Shown in pieces: positions 1-9,100 of a stretch of DNA of 50,638 nt. The first letter of the stretch is position 1. Each line of letters starts with the position of its first letter. A program made the translations under genes and the position numbers. This DNA comes from Lachnospiraceae bacterium (GTDB lineage: Bacteria; Bacillota; Clostridia; Lachnospirales; Lachnospiraceae), in NCBI GenBank assembly GCA_902363825.1, contig CABJBK010000016.1, positions 1 to 50,638 on the forward strand, in the 5' to 3' direction. A model generated the notes under the pieces. The model was not told the origin of the DNA. It ran no database searches and saw nothing but the letters and a program-made list of their open reading frames with translations.

Positions 1-195
1 AATCCCATGGCAGGGTAGCCAAGTCCGGAAGGGATAAACGCTGAAGGCATCTAAGCGTGAAGCCCCCCCCAAGATGAGATATCCCTTCCCCTGAGGAAGT
101 AAGACCCCTGAGAGAGTATCAGGTAGATAGGGCAGAGGTGGAAGTGCGGCAACGCATGGAGCTGACTGTTACTAATCGGTCGAGGGCTTGACCAA
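1..195 (+). rRNA. 23S ribosomal RNA, 3' end (partial)
   Basis: The first ~195 bases match the conserved 3' end of bacterial 23S rRNA, including the final helix strand reading gagctgac...actaat and the closing gagggcttgacc. The 5' part lies outside the window. The 3' boundary is estimated from the E. coli end and may be off by a few bases. No 5S rRNA follows: the next recognisable gene is tRNA-Trp, about 135 bases on. Confidence 0.93.
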
Positions 196-329
196 GAAAC
201 ACTTGGCGAAAGCTGAGTGAAAGGAAGATTGAGGTTAGTGTTTCTGGTCGTTCGATGGACGAAGGACATCGGACTTCCGAAAGAAGGTTGAACATTTTTC
301 AAGGTCTGTGTGAAATTTTGAAAGTATAT

Positions 330-402
330 AGGGGCATAGTTCAGTTGGTAGAACGTTGGTCTCCAAAACCAAATGTCGAGGGTTCGAGTCCTTCTACCCC
401 TG
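330..402 (+). tRNA. tRNA-Trp (anticodon CCA)
   Basis: A 73-base cloverleaf with acceptor arm AGGGGCA/TACCCCT, D arm GTTC...GAAC, anticodon stem TTGGT/ACCAA enclosing loop CTCCAAA (anticodon CCA at 363-365), and T arm GAGGG/CCTTC with loop TTCGAGT. The discriminator is G402 and no CCA tail is encoded. Base pair 6-67 of the acceptor stem is a C-A mismatch, which is unusual but need not inactivate the tRNA. It follows the 23S gene and is probably part of the same transcript. Confidence 0.95.
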
Positions 403-480
403 CTATCCAAAAGACTTGTGGAAATCATGAGTCTTTTTATAATGTTGAGAAAAATTGAAAGAAGTATTTTAGAATTAATT

Positions 481-511
481 TATATTTTGGTCACAAAGTG
501 GACAAAATATA
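481..511. repeat. 31-bp palindrome, candidate operator
   Basis: Arms TATATTTTG and CAAAATATA (9 bp, perfect) extend inward through GTCAC/GTGGA with two mismatches around a 3-base centre. It lies 240 bases upstream of the esterase start and is not followed by a T-run. A protein-binding site is one reading; an AT-rich cruciform or RNA hairpin is the alternative. Confidence 0.5.
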
Positions 512-525
512 TTTGTATGATATAT

Positions 526-546
526 TTATCACAGATGAAGTGATAA
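526..546. repeat. Inverted repeat TTATCAC-N7-GTGATAA, candidate operator
   Basis: Two perfect 7-bp arms are separated by 7 bases. The size and symmetry suit a dimeric repressor site. It sits between the 31-bp palindrome and the long hairpin, in the leader region of the esterase gene. The cognate regulator is unknown. Confidence 0.45.
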
Positions 547-569
547 GTATTTCATAAACTCTCCCCTCT

Positions 570-611
570 GGAAAGGGCATTGTTCCGAGTATCGGAACGG
601 TGTCCTTTTCC
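570..611 (+). terminator. Long hairpin, probable terminator after rRNA/tRNA-Trp
   Basis: The outer stem GGAAAGG/CCTTTTCC, middle wobble pairs GCATT/GGTGT and inner stem GTTCCGA/TCGGAAC enclose a GTA loop, giving a nearly continuous ~19-bp stem. The following bases (ctttctgt) are only moderately T-rich, so termination efficiency is uncertain. It is the first terminator-like structure after tRNA-Trp. Confidence 0.5.
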
Positions 612-647
612 TTTCTGTAATAGCGATACAGAAAACATGAAAAATAC

Positions 648-676
648 TTGCAAATGTGATGAAATACAGGTATTTT
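648..676 (+). promoter_or_regulatory. Candidate promoter for the esterase, overlapped by an inverted repeat
   Basis: TTGCAA (648-653) and TATTTT (671-676) are separated by 17 bases. A 9-bp inverted repeat with one mismatch, AAATACTTG at 642-650 and CAGGTATTT at 667-675, covers both promoter elements, so a bound regulator would block RNA polymerase. The -10 match is weak. Confidence 0.4.
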
Positions 677-727
677 TAAAGAGCAGGCAATTAGAAGAAT
701 GAAAGACGAAAAGGATGGAATGAAAAA

Positions 728-1843
728 ATGAAAGAGTACAAGCTTGGAGATCTGCCGGAGAGCAGTTTACATATATATGGAAGAAACAGTGGCATTTTGG
801 ATCCGCTCACGCTATTTTGGACGGCGAGCGGCGTGGAAGTGTGTGTTAAGGCGAGCGAACTCTGGGTAGAGGTGGAAGCCGGGTATGATGTCTATGAGCC
901 GTGGATCTCGATTTTAATCGATCATGTGCCAATCAGCAGGCAGATGGTGCAGAAAGGGAGATACTGGATACCGGTGTTTCGAAGTCTGGATAAGGAAACA
1001 CTGCGCACAGTCCGGATTTCCAAAGATGTACAGCCGATGAGTGATGAACCGGGCAGTTTCCTTAAAATTCATGGCTTTCGGATAGATGGAGAATTTTATC
1101 CGGTGGAAGAAAAGAAAATGAAGATTGAGTTTGTGGGAGACAGCATTACCTCGGGAGAGGGAACAGAAGGGGCAAAGAGAGAGCTTTGCTGGTCTTCTAT
1201 GGTGTTTGGCAGTGTGAATCACTATGCTTTTATGACGGCGGAGGCACTGGATGCGGATTATCATATTATCTCACAGAGTGGATGGGGTGTACTGTCCAGC
1301 TGGGATGGAAACCCGAAATGCAGTCTTCCAAAATATTATACACAGGTGTGCGGGCTCGCGGCGGATGGAGAGAATGCGGCTGCGGGAGCAGGAAAAGCAT
1401 GGAATTTTAAGGCGTGGCAGCCGGATGTCGTGGTGATAAATCTTGGAACGAATGACGAGAGCGCGTTTTCACAGCCGGCTGTTTTTTATGATGACAACGG
1501 AAAGCTGTTTGATCAGAAACTTGATGCGGACGGATCGTATGAGGCAGAGTCGGCAAAGCGTCTGCGTGACGCAATGAAAGACTTTTTAAAGGAAGTGCGG
1601 CAGTGTAATCCGGCGGCAGAAATTATCTGGGCGTACGGAATGCTTGGTACGCCGTTAAAGGATCTGATTGAGGAGATGCTTGATGAGTATCAAAGGGAGA
1701 GCGGGGACGCTGCGGTTCGTTTTGTGGAACTTATACCGGCAACACCGGATACGATCGGATCGAGAGAACATCCGGGTGCCCGTTGTCACAGACAGGCAGC
1801 GGAGCTTTTGACTGCGGAGATCAAAAAGATTAAGAAAATTTAA
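728..1843 (+). CDS. SGNH/GDSL-type esterase resembling carbohydrate esterase family 2
   Basis: A 371-residue hydrolase with two parts. Residues ~1-128 look like the beta-sandwich that precedes the catalytic domain in CE2 acetyl-xylan esterases. Residues ~130-371 form an SGNH hydrolase. GDSI at 137-140 gives nucleophile Ser139, GTND at 240-243 is the block III motif, and His348 or His354 near the C-terminus is the likely catalytic histidine. There is no signal peptide, so it acts in the cytoplasm. By family it would remove acetyl groups from imported oligosaccharides; the substrate cannot be read from sequence. It is a single gene with its own candidate promoter and terminator, preceded by palindromes that may regulate it. 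Confidence 0.8.
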   Translation: MKEYKLGDLPESSLHIYGRNSGILDPLTLFWTASGVEVCVKASELWVEVEAGYDVYEPWISILIDHVPISRQMVQKGRYWIPVFRSLDKETLRTVRISKDVQPMSDEPGSFLKIHGFRIDGEFYPVEEKKMKIEFVGDSITSGEGTEGAKRELCWSSMVFGSVNHYAFMTAEALDADYHIISQSGWGVLSSWDGNPKCSLPKYYTQVCGLAADGENAAAGAGKAWNFKAWQPDVVVINLGTNDESAFSQPAVFYDDNGKLFDQKLDADGSYEAESAKRLRDAMKDFLKEVRQCNPAAEIIWAYGMLGTPLKDLIEEMLDEYQRESGDAAVRFVELIPATPDTIGSREHPGARCHRQAAELLTAEIKKIKKI

Positions 1844-1958
1844 GAAAGTATTTCGAATGCTTTTAGAATTTTGACATTGATTTTTCACAAACATAGCGTA
1901 TCTTATAATTATCACCAAGACAGGTGATTCAATATATTATTATTTCTTCCCCATTTTC

Positions 1959-1989
1959 AGAAGCTGTGAGGCAAAAATCACAGCTTCTT
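1959..1989 (+). terminator. Rho-independent terminator after the esterase
   Basis: A perfect 11-bp stem AGAAGCTGTGA/TCACAGCTTCT with a 9-base loop is followed by ttcaatatttcttt. It lies about 115 bases after the esterase stop codon. Confidence 0.75.
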
Positions 1990-2239
1990 TCAATATTTCT
2001 TTCTGTAAAAACAGAGAAAAGACTTAAAAATAAGGAGGAAACCAGAGAAAATAAGTTTATAGATTTTGTTTAAAATGATGAATAAATGGTTATTTTTTAG
2101 GCTATCATGCATAATGTAGTATGTTAAGTCGCAGGAAACAGGTGGATTCACATACAGACACGAATAAATTTTGGAGGGATAGAAAAAAAATCATGTCAAA
2201 ATGCAAGAATTTTATCATTAAACAGAAAATGAGGGAAAT

Positions 2240-2268
2240 TTGACAAGGATGAGAAAAAAGCGCATAAT
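2240..2268 (+). promoter_or_regulatory. Sigma-A promoter for the Crh/HPr-like gene
   Basis: TTGACA (2240-2245) and CATAAT (2263-2268) are separated by exactly 17 bases. Transcription would start near 2275, leaving a leader of about 55 bases before the chosen start codon. Confidence 0.7.
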
Positions 2269-2330
2269 CGTAAAAAGTTTGGGATAAAAGAAATTTGTTT
2301 TGGAGTTTTATGAGTAGGAAGGTGAATGAC

Positions 2331-2558
2331 ATGTTAGAACAGAAAATCAAACTGGCAGACAGAGAGGATGTTTCTGTCTTTGTAAAGGCAGCCGATAAAT
2401 GTGATTTTGATATCGATATTTCATATGGTCGTATTTTGATCGACGCAAAGTCATTTCTCGGTGTGTTAGGGCTCGGGTTCTCCAGAGAACTTACGGTAAC
2501 CTGTGGCGGCCGTGATGAGAACTTTGAGAATGTTTTAAGAAAATATGCAGTTGCGTAA
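2331..2558 (+). CDS. HPr/Crh-like protein lacking the active-site histidine
   Basis: A 75-residue protein that aligns with phosphocarrier HPr along its second half. Ser41 in the segment AKSFLGVLGLG matches the regulatory Ser46 site of HPr (KSIMGVMSLG in B. subtilis). The GIHARPA loop carrying phospho-His15 is absent and the N-terminus is shortened. It therefore cannot relay phosphate in the PTS. The closest known parallel is B. subtilis Crh, which keeps Ser46 but not His15 and acts in catabolite repression; a Crh-like role here is inference. The ATG at 2331 is preferred over an upstream in-frame ATG because AGGAAGGTG lies 7 bases before it. It stands alone between its own promoter and terminator. 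Confidence 0.75.
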   Translation: MLEQKIKLADREDVSVFVKAADKCDFDIDISYGRILIDAKSFLGVLGLGFSRELTVTCGGRDENFENVLRKYAVA

Positions 2559-2578
2559 ATAAAATAGAAATAAATTGG

Positions 2579-2612
2579 CAGGCAGGATCACTTTGGTGGT
2601 TCTGCCTGTTTC
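2579..2612 (+). terminator. Terminator after the Crh/HPr-like gene
   Basis: A stem CAGGCAGGATCAC/GTGGTTCTGCCTG with wobble pairs and a TTTG loop is followed by tttctgtt. It is 20 bases after the stop codon. Confidence 0.75.
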
Positions 2613-2710
2613 TGTTATGGGAAAGCAAATCCGGTTTGGCTGTATGGGACTTTGCGCTTGCGGGAGAGAGTGAGCTGTTTTATACTGGAAGTCAGAGTAA
2701 AGGAGTTCGT

Positions 2711-5101
2711 ATGGAAGAAAGGGAAAGAGAGCAGGTTCGGATTTCGGTGCGCAACCTGGTCGAATTTATTTTGCGTTCCGGAGATCTGGATAACCGTAAG
2801 GACAAGACACCGGATAAAAATGCCATGCAGGCGGGAGCTAAGATGCACCGGAAGATCCAAAAACGGATGGGAGCGGAATACCATGCCGAAGTACCGCTTC
2901 GGATCATTCTCGAAGAGGAACGTTATGAACTTGTAGTGGAAGGCAGAGCAGACGGGATCATTTACGGGGAAGATGACCGGATAACGATCGATGAGATCAA
3001 GGGCGTGTATATGGATCTTGCCGGTCTGACGGAACCAATCGGGGTACACCGCGCGCAGGCAATGTGCTATGCCTACATCTATGCGGTGCAGCATGACTGC
3101 GCACAGATGGGGATACAGATGACGTACTGCAATCTGGATACCGAAGAGATCAAACGTTTTTCCGAGGAAATCACATTGGAGGAACTGGAAATCTGGTTTT
3201 TAAATCTGATTGCTGCTTATAAAAAATGGGCGGATTTTTCGTATGACTGGAAAAAGATCAGGCAGGCATCGATCCAGGATCTGGAATTCCCGTATCCTTA
3301 TCGGAGGGGCCAGAAAAAGCTGGTTTCAGATGTTTACCGAACGATCCGGCGCAAGAAGAATCTGTTTATCCAGGCTCCGACCGGAGTCGGCAAGACAATC
3401 TCCACGATATTTCCGGCAGTGCGCGCAGTGGGGGAAAATCTGGCGGATAAGATTTTTTATCTCACGGCAAAAACGATCACCGGAAATGTGGCGCGCGAGA
3501 CGATCCAGCTTTTGATGGAACATGGTTATCAGGCAAAGACGGTGATGATCACGGCAAAGGAGAAGCTGTGTAAGTGTGAAGAGGTGGACTGCAATCCGGA
3601 GAGCTGTCCGTATGCGAAAGGACATTTCGACCGTGTCAATGATGCGGTATATGATCTGCTTTTGCATGAAAATATGTATACCAGAGAGGTGCTTTTAGAG
3701 CAGGCGGAGAAATTTATGGTCTGCCCGTTTGAACTTTGTCTGGATACGGCAAGCTGGGTCGATAATATCATCTGTGACTATAATTATGTATTTGACCCGA
3801 ATGTGTATCTGAAGCGCTTTTTTGCGGAAGGGCTGAAGGGCGACTATATTTTCCTTGTGGATGAAGCGCATAATCTGGTCGAGCGTGGCAGGGAGATGTA
3901 CAGTGCCACACTATATAAGGAAGATTTTCTGGCGGCAAAAAGAATTTTGAAGTCGCACAGCAAGCGCCTGGAGCAGGAGCTTGCAAAGTGCAATCAGATC
4001 ATGCTGCGCTATAAGAGAGAATGTGACGATTATGAGATCCTGCCGGATGTCGGGGATCTTATCTTTGCGCTGATGCGGCTTGGCGCGGAGATGGATAAGT
4101 TCTTTCAGAGGAGCAGTGAGTTCGCAGGGAAAGAGGAATGCCTGGAACTTTATTTTGATGTGCGGAATTTTTTAAATATCTATGACAGGGTGGATGAAAA
4201 CTATGTGATTTATTCAGATTATGACGGGGATGGAAGATTTTTTATTAAATTTTACTGTGTGGATCCGTCGAAAAATCTGCAGGAATGTCTGGATAAAGGA
4301 AACAGTACGATCTTTTTTTCGGCAACGTTTCTTCCGATCGGATATTACAAAAAGCTGCTCAGCACGAAAGAGGACAATTACGCGGTCTATGCGGAGACGA
4401 CGTTTCATCGGGAGCAGAGCCTGCTTGTTGTTGCCGGTGATGTCACAAGTAAGTACACCAGGCGGAATGAGACAGAGTATACACGGATGGCAGAATATGT
4501 GAAAAAAGTGACCGGGGCGCGGCAGGGAAACTATATCGTATTCTTTCCGTCCTATCAGTATATGGCGCAGGTCGCGGAAGTGTTTGAGCGGTTGAATGAC
4601 GGGGAAGCGGACTGTCTGATGCAGACAAATGGAATGCGGGAGAAGGAGAGAGAAGAGTTTCTTGCAGAATTTGAAAAGAAACGGGAAAGATCGCTCATCG
4701 CCTTTTGCGTGATGGGCGGCATTTTCGGAGAGGGGATCGATCTGAAGAATGACCGGCTGATTGGCACACTGATCGTTGGAACCGGTCTGCCGCAGTTGTC
4801 TGACGAACGGGAGATCTTAAAAGATTATTATGACAGGAGAGAGGGAGACGGTTTTGCCTATGCCTACCGTTATCCGGGAATGAATAAGGTGCAGCAGGCA
4901 GCGGGGCGTGTAATACGGACGGCAGAGGATGTCGGTGTGATCGCACTGCTGGATGAGCGCTTTTTAAACCGTGAGAACAGAGATCTGTTTCCGCGGGAAT
5001 GGGAGCAGTATGAGATCTGCTCCCTGCGGAACGTAGAAGCGTGCGTAAAGCGTTTCTGGGATAAAAAAGATGAGGAATCAGACCTCGGGAAGAAGCTTTA
5101 A
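2711..5101 (+). CDS. PD-(D/E)XK nuclease fused to an XPD/DinG-type helicase
   Basis: A 796-residue protein. Residues ~10-180 carry a RecB/Cas4-type nuclease pattern: GRAD with Asp81 and DEIK at 94-97. Residues ~195-790 form a superfamily 2 helicase of the XPD/Rad3/DinG type, with Walker A APTGVGKT at 222-229, DEAH at 384-387 and motif VI QAAGRVIR near the C-terminus. Cysteines at 287, 289, 294, 299, 338 and 343 lie between motifs I and II, where XPD-like enzymes bind a 4Fe-4S cluster. A role in DNA repair or processing of branched DNA is inferred. The ATG at 2711 is chosen because AGGAG at 2701-2705 fits it; a longer frame upstream has no such site. Its 3' end overlaps the convergent LysR gene by 24 bases. 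Confidence 0.85.
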   Translation: MEEREREQVRISVRNLVEFILRSGDLDNRKDKTPDKNAMQAGAKMHRKIQKRMGAEYHAEVPLRIILEEERYELVVEGRADGIIYGEDDRITIDEIKGVYMDLAGLTEPIGVHRAQAMCYAYIYAVQHDCAQMGIQMTYCNLDTEEIKRFSEEITLEELEIWFLNLIAAYKKWADFSYDWKKIRQASIQDLEFPYPYRRGQKKLVSDVYRTIRRKKNLFIQAPTGVGKTISTIFPAVRAVGENLADKIFYLTAKTITGNVARETIQLLMEHGYQAKTVMITAKEKLCKCEEVDCNPESCPYAKGHFDRVNDAVYDLLLHENMYTREVLLEQAEKFMVCPFELCLDTASWVDNIICDYNYVFDPNVYLKRFFAEGLKGDYIFLVDEAHNLVERGREMYSATLYKEDFLAAKRILKSHSKRLEQELAKCNQIMLRYKRECDDYEILPDVGDLIFALMRLGAEMDKFFQRSSEFAGKEECLELYFDVRNFLNIYDRVDENYVIYSDYDGDGRFFIKFYCVDPSKNLQECLDKGNSTIFFSATFLPIGYYKKLLSTKEDNYAVYAETTFHREQSLLVVAGDVTSKYTRRNETEYTRMAEYVKKVTGARQGNYIVFFPSYQYMAQVAEVFERLNDGEADCLMQTNGMREKEREEFLAEFEKKRERSLIAFCVMGGIFGEGIDLKNDRLIGTLIVGTGLPQLSDEREILKDYYDRREGDGFAYAYRYPGMNKVQQAAGRVIRTAEDVGVIALLDERFLNRENRDLFPREWEQYEICSLRNVEACVKRFWDKKDEESDLGKKL

Positions 5102-5962
5102 AAATTCTTCGGTCGCGGAGGATGTCGGCAGATTCGGATTGATACTCGCCACAAGATGTCTGACCGGCATGGGCTCTTTGGTTTTTAAAATAATAAGATC
5201 CCTGGATTCTCTGGTCAGGCAGTAATCCGGAATAAAGGCAACGCCAAGTCCGATCTTTGCAAGGTCGATCAGAAGATCGTTACTGCTCAATTCGATTTCC
5301 GGGAGCAGCTCTAACTGATGCTGTAAAAACAGGTTGTGTAAAAATTCGCTCGTCGTACTTTTGCGGTCCAGCATCAGGATTGGATACTGGTTTAATTCTT
5401 CTAAAGAGACGGGCTGCTGTTTGAACGTAAAATGTGCCGGATTTACGATAAAAACATCGTGAAAATTAAAGACCGTCTTCTGCATATAGGAGTGTGTCAG
5501 TTTGGCATTTGGGAAATTGGTCACGATCAGATCCACTTTTCCCTGTTCTAAGAGATCTACGCAGCTCAACGAGGTGGCGTTGGTAACCTTGATCGGGACA
5601 TTCGGGAATTTTTTATGGAACTGCTTTAAATAAGGAACTAAAAAATATCGGCAGATCGTGTCACTGGCTCCGATGTGAAGCTGCCCGAGCCCTAAGATAT
5701 TGGAATCGAGGAGCTGGTTTTCGCCGCGGCGGATCAGATTCATCGCCGGTTCTACATGCTTTAAGAGAATTTTTCCGGCGGGTGTGAGCTGGACTTTTTT
5801 TGTGCTGCGGATAAAAAGAGGCTGTCCGAGCTTCTTTTCCAGTGTCTTGATGGACTGGCTGACCGCAGACTGTGAGATGTAGAGCTGTTTGCTCGCTTCG
5901 GAAAAGCTCAGAGAAGTAGCGACAAAATAAAACACTTTATATAATTCATAATTGATGTCCAT
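5078..5962 (-). CDS. LysR-family transcriptional regulator
   Basis: A 294-residue LysR-type regulator. Residues 1-60 form the winged helix-turn-helix, with the recognition region SQSAVSQSIKTLEKKLG. Residues ~90-290 form the periplasmic-binding-like effector domain. The effector is unknown. It is transcribed divergently from purL across a 191-base gap holding an inverted repeat with LysR-box symmetry (5996-6014), so autoregulation, and possibly control of purL, is plausible. Its 3' end runs 24 bases into the end of the convergent helicase gene, so the two messages are complementary there. Confidence 0.9.
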   Translation of the reverse strand: MDINYELYKVFYFVATSLSFSEASKQLYISQSAVSQSIKTLEKKLGQPLFIRSTKKVQLTPAGKILLKHVEPAMNLIRRGENQLLDSNILGLGQLHIGASDTICRYFLVPYLKQFHKKFPNVPIKVTNATSLSCVDLLEQGKVDLIVTNFPNAKLTHSYMQKTVFNFHDVFIVNPAHFTFKQQPVSLEELNQYPILMLDRKSTTSEFLHNLFLQHQLELLPEIELSSNDLLIDLAKIGLGVAFIPDYCLTRESRDLIILKTKEPMPVRHLVASINPNLPTSSATEEFLKLLPEV

Positions 5963-5995
5963 GATAAAATCTCCTTTGATTTTTACTGAATAATA

Positions 5996-6014
5996 TTATA
6001 AGACCTGCTTATAA
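5996..6014. promoter_or_regulatory. Candidate LysR operator TTATAAG-N5-CTTATAA
   Basis: A perfect 7-bp inverted repeat with a 5-base spacer lies in the LysR-purL divergent gap, 34 bases from the LysR start codon. A further copy of the half-site CTTATAA occurs at 6043-6049. Interrupted dyads with T-N11-A symmetry are the usual binding sites of LysR proteins, normally next to their own gene. Confidence 0.55.
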
Positions 6015-6153
6015 ATATGTCAACGCATAACAATTAGAATGTCTTATAAAAAGAATTAGATATATTAATTATACTAATTTAAGAAGCTGTGTTATACTAT
6101 GCTAAGATAAAGAAAGAAGATTGTACAGACAGCACATTTATGGAGGGATAAAC

Positions 6154-9100
6154 ATGAGTAACGTTAGACGCGTGTACGCAGAGAAGAAGAAAGATTTCGC
6201 AGTGCAGGCAAAGGAACTGCAGGCAGAGATCAAAAGCTACCTTGGCATTAAAACAGTTACCGGAGTACGGGTTCTGATCCGTTATGATATTGAAAATATT
6301 TCGGATGAGACTTATAAAAGAGCACTTGGTACTGTTTTTTCCGAGCCGCCGGTAGATGATCTGTATGAAGAGAACTTTGATCTGGAGGGTGGTAAGACTT
6401 TCAGCGTGGAGTTTTTACCGGGACAGTTCGATCAGAGAGCAGATTCTGCCGTACAGTGCGTAAAACTCTTAAATGAGGAAGAGAAACCGGTCATCCGTTC
6501 CGCAACAACGTATGTGATTTACGGTGATGTGAGTGATGAGCAGATGGAAGCGATCAAGAATCACTGCATCAACCCGGTAGATTCAAGAGAAACCGGTATG
6601 GAGAAACCGGAAACACTCGTAACAGAATTTGAAGAGCCGGCAGATGTAAAGATTTTTGACGGTTTTACGGCAATGGATGAGACAAATTTAAAGGAGCTTT
6701 ATGACTCTCTTGGTCTTGCCATGACATTTAAAGATTTCCTCCATATTCAGAATTATTTTAAGAACGATGAAAAACGTGATCCGTCCATGACGGAGATCCG
6801 TGTACTTGATACTTACTGGTCCGATCACTGCCGTCATACTACTTTCTCTACGGAGTTAAAGGATGTAAAATTTGATGATGGATTTTACAAGGCACCGATC
6901 GAGGATACCTATAAGGATTATCTTGAGACACACAAGAATCTTTACAAAGGAAGAGAGGATAAATTTGTCTGCCTGATGGATCTTGCGCTCATGGCAATGA
7001 AGCGCCTGAAAAAAGAAGGAAAGCTGGCAGATCAGGAGGAATCCGATGAGATCAATGCCTGCTCGATCGTTGTTCCGGTAGAAGTGGACGGCAAGACCGA
7101 GGAGTGGCTTGTAAACTTCAAAAATGAAACACACAACCATCCGACCGAGATCGAGCCGTTCGGTGGCGCTGCAACCTGCCTTGGCGGTGCGATCCGTGAT
7201 CCGCTTTCCGGACGTACCTATGTTTATCAGGCAATGCGTGTGACCGGTGCGGCAGATCCGACCGTATCGGTAAAAGATACCATGAACGGAAAGCTGCCGC
7301 AGAAGAAGATCGTGCGTTCCGCTGCACATGGATACAGTTCTTACGGAAACCAGATCGGACTTGCGACCGGCTATGTAAAAGAAATTTATCATCCGAATTA
7401 TGTTGCGAAGCGTATGGAGATCGGCGCGGTTATGGGTGCGGCTCCGAGACGTGCGGTACAGCGTTTGAATTCCGATCCGGGCGACATCATTATCCTGCTT
7501 GGCGGTGAGACCGGACGTGACGGTTGTGGTGGGGCAACCGGTTCTTCCAAAGCACATACTACAAAATCCATTGATACCTGTGGTGCCGAGGTACAGAAAG
7601 GTAATGCACCGACCGAGCGTAAACTGCAGAGACTGTTCCGCAGAGAGGAAGTAAGCCACATCATCAAAAAGTGTAATGACTTTGGTGCGGGCGGAGTTTC
7701 CGTTGCAATCGGTGAGCTGGCAGATGGTCTGCGCGTGCAGCTTGACAAGGTGCCGAAGAAATATGCAGGTCTGGATGGAACGGAAATCGCCATTTCCGAG
7801 TCCCAGGAGCGTATGGCAGTCGTAGTCGCAAAAGAAGATGTAGATACTTTCTTAAAATATGCAAAAGAAGAAAACCTTGAGGCAACAGAAGTGGCAGTTG
7901 TCACCGAAGAGCCGAGACTGGTGCTGGTATGGAGAGGAAAAGAGATCGTAAATATCAAGCGTGCGTTCCTTGATACCAACGGAGCACATCAGGAGACCGA
8001 TGTGGAAGTTGAGATGCCGGTCAAAGAGGATAATTATTTCAATGAGAAAAAAGTTGCGGATGTAAAGGATGCATGGCTCTCCATGCTTGCTGACTTAAAC
8101 GGCTGTTCCCAGAAGGGACTGGTGGAAATGTTTGACGGTTCCATCGGTGCAGGCAGTGTATACATGCCTTACGGTGGTAAGTATCAGCTTACCGAGACCC
8201 AGAGTATGGTGGCAAAGCTTCCGGTATTAAAGGGAAAGACTGATACAGTCACAATGATGGCATATGGATTTGATCCGTATCTTTCCAGCTGGAGCCCGTA
8301 TCACGGAGCAGTTTACGCAGTACTCGAATCTTTGTCCAAGATCGTGACTGCCGGTGGTGATTACCACAAGATCCGTTTTACATTCCAGGAATATTTCCGC
8401 AGAATGAGCGAGGATCCGAAGCGTTGGAGCCAGCCGTTTGCTGCACTGCTCGGCGCATACAGCGCGCAGATCGCGTTCGGACTGCCGTCTATCGGAGGAA
8501 AGGACTCCATGTCCGGTTCCTTTAATGAGATCGATGTACCGCCGACACTGGTATCTTTTGCAGTAGATGTGGCAAAAGAAGGTGACATTATCACACCGGA
8601 ATTTAAGAAAGCCGGAAATCCGGTTTACTTATTTACCATGGAAAAAGACGCATATGATCTTCCGGTTTATGCACAGGTTATGAAACTGTACGATACCGTT
8701 CATACGCTGATCCAGAGTGGTGCGGTTGCAGCGGCATACGCGCTTGACGGAAAGGGAATCGCGCTTGCGTTAAGCAAGATGGCATTCGGAAACAAGCTTG
8801 GCGTAGCGGTAGATGCAAATGCAGTGACAAAAGAAGAACTGTTTGCGCCTGGATTTGGAAATCTTGTGCTTGAAGTAAAAGATGTGGCAAAATTCGAAGA
8901 GATCGTTGGCAAGTCAGAGATTGCGGATTCGGTAAAGAAGATCGCGGAAGTAACCGAAAAAGCAGCCTTTACCTACGGTGACGTGGAAGTTTCCATGGAC
9001 AAAGCACTGGATGCATGGACAGGCACACTGGAAAAAGTATTCCCGACCAGAGCAACGGAAGATAAAGAGGAAGTAAAGACCGGTTTGTATAAAGCAGATA

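Larger units (their letters stand above)
403..727. other. AT-rich intergenic region with palindromes
   Basis: No open reading frame with a ribosome-binding site is visible between tRNA-Trp and the esterase. The stretch holds a 31-base palindrome at 481-511, a second inverted repeat at 526-546, a long hairpin at 570-611 and a candidate promoter at 648-676, each listed separately. Confidence 0.6.
1844..2330. other. Intergenic region between esterase and Crh-like gene
   Basis: It contains an inverted repeat ATCACC-N6-GGTGAT (1911-1928), a terminator (1959-1989) and a strong promoter (2240-2268). An orphan ribosome-binding-like aaggagg at ~2033 is followed by no ORF longer than about 15 codons. 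A second Shine-Dalgarno-like ggaggg at 2173 precedes a 16-codon ORF at 2193, but the spacing of 14 bases is poor and I do not call it. Confidence 0.6.

Noticed and set aside
1186..1436. Overlapping plus-strand frames inside the esterase gene
   Set aside because: They lie in other frames of the clearly coding SGNH gene, lack ribosome-binding sites and have no family resemblance.
1871..1909. TTGACA and TATAAT after the esterase gene
   Set aside because: They are 27 bases apart, too far for a sigma-A promoter.
2193..2243. 16-codon ORF with ggaggg upstream at 2173
   Set aside because: The spacing to the ATG is 14 bases, and the sequence has no resemblance to a known small protein.
6856..7979. 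Long minus-strand frames antisense to purL
   Set aside because: They are shadows of the high-GC third positions of purL, without a start site or homology.
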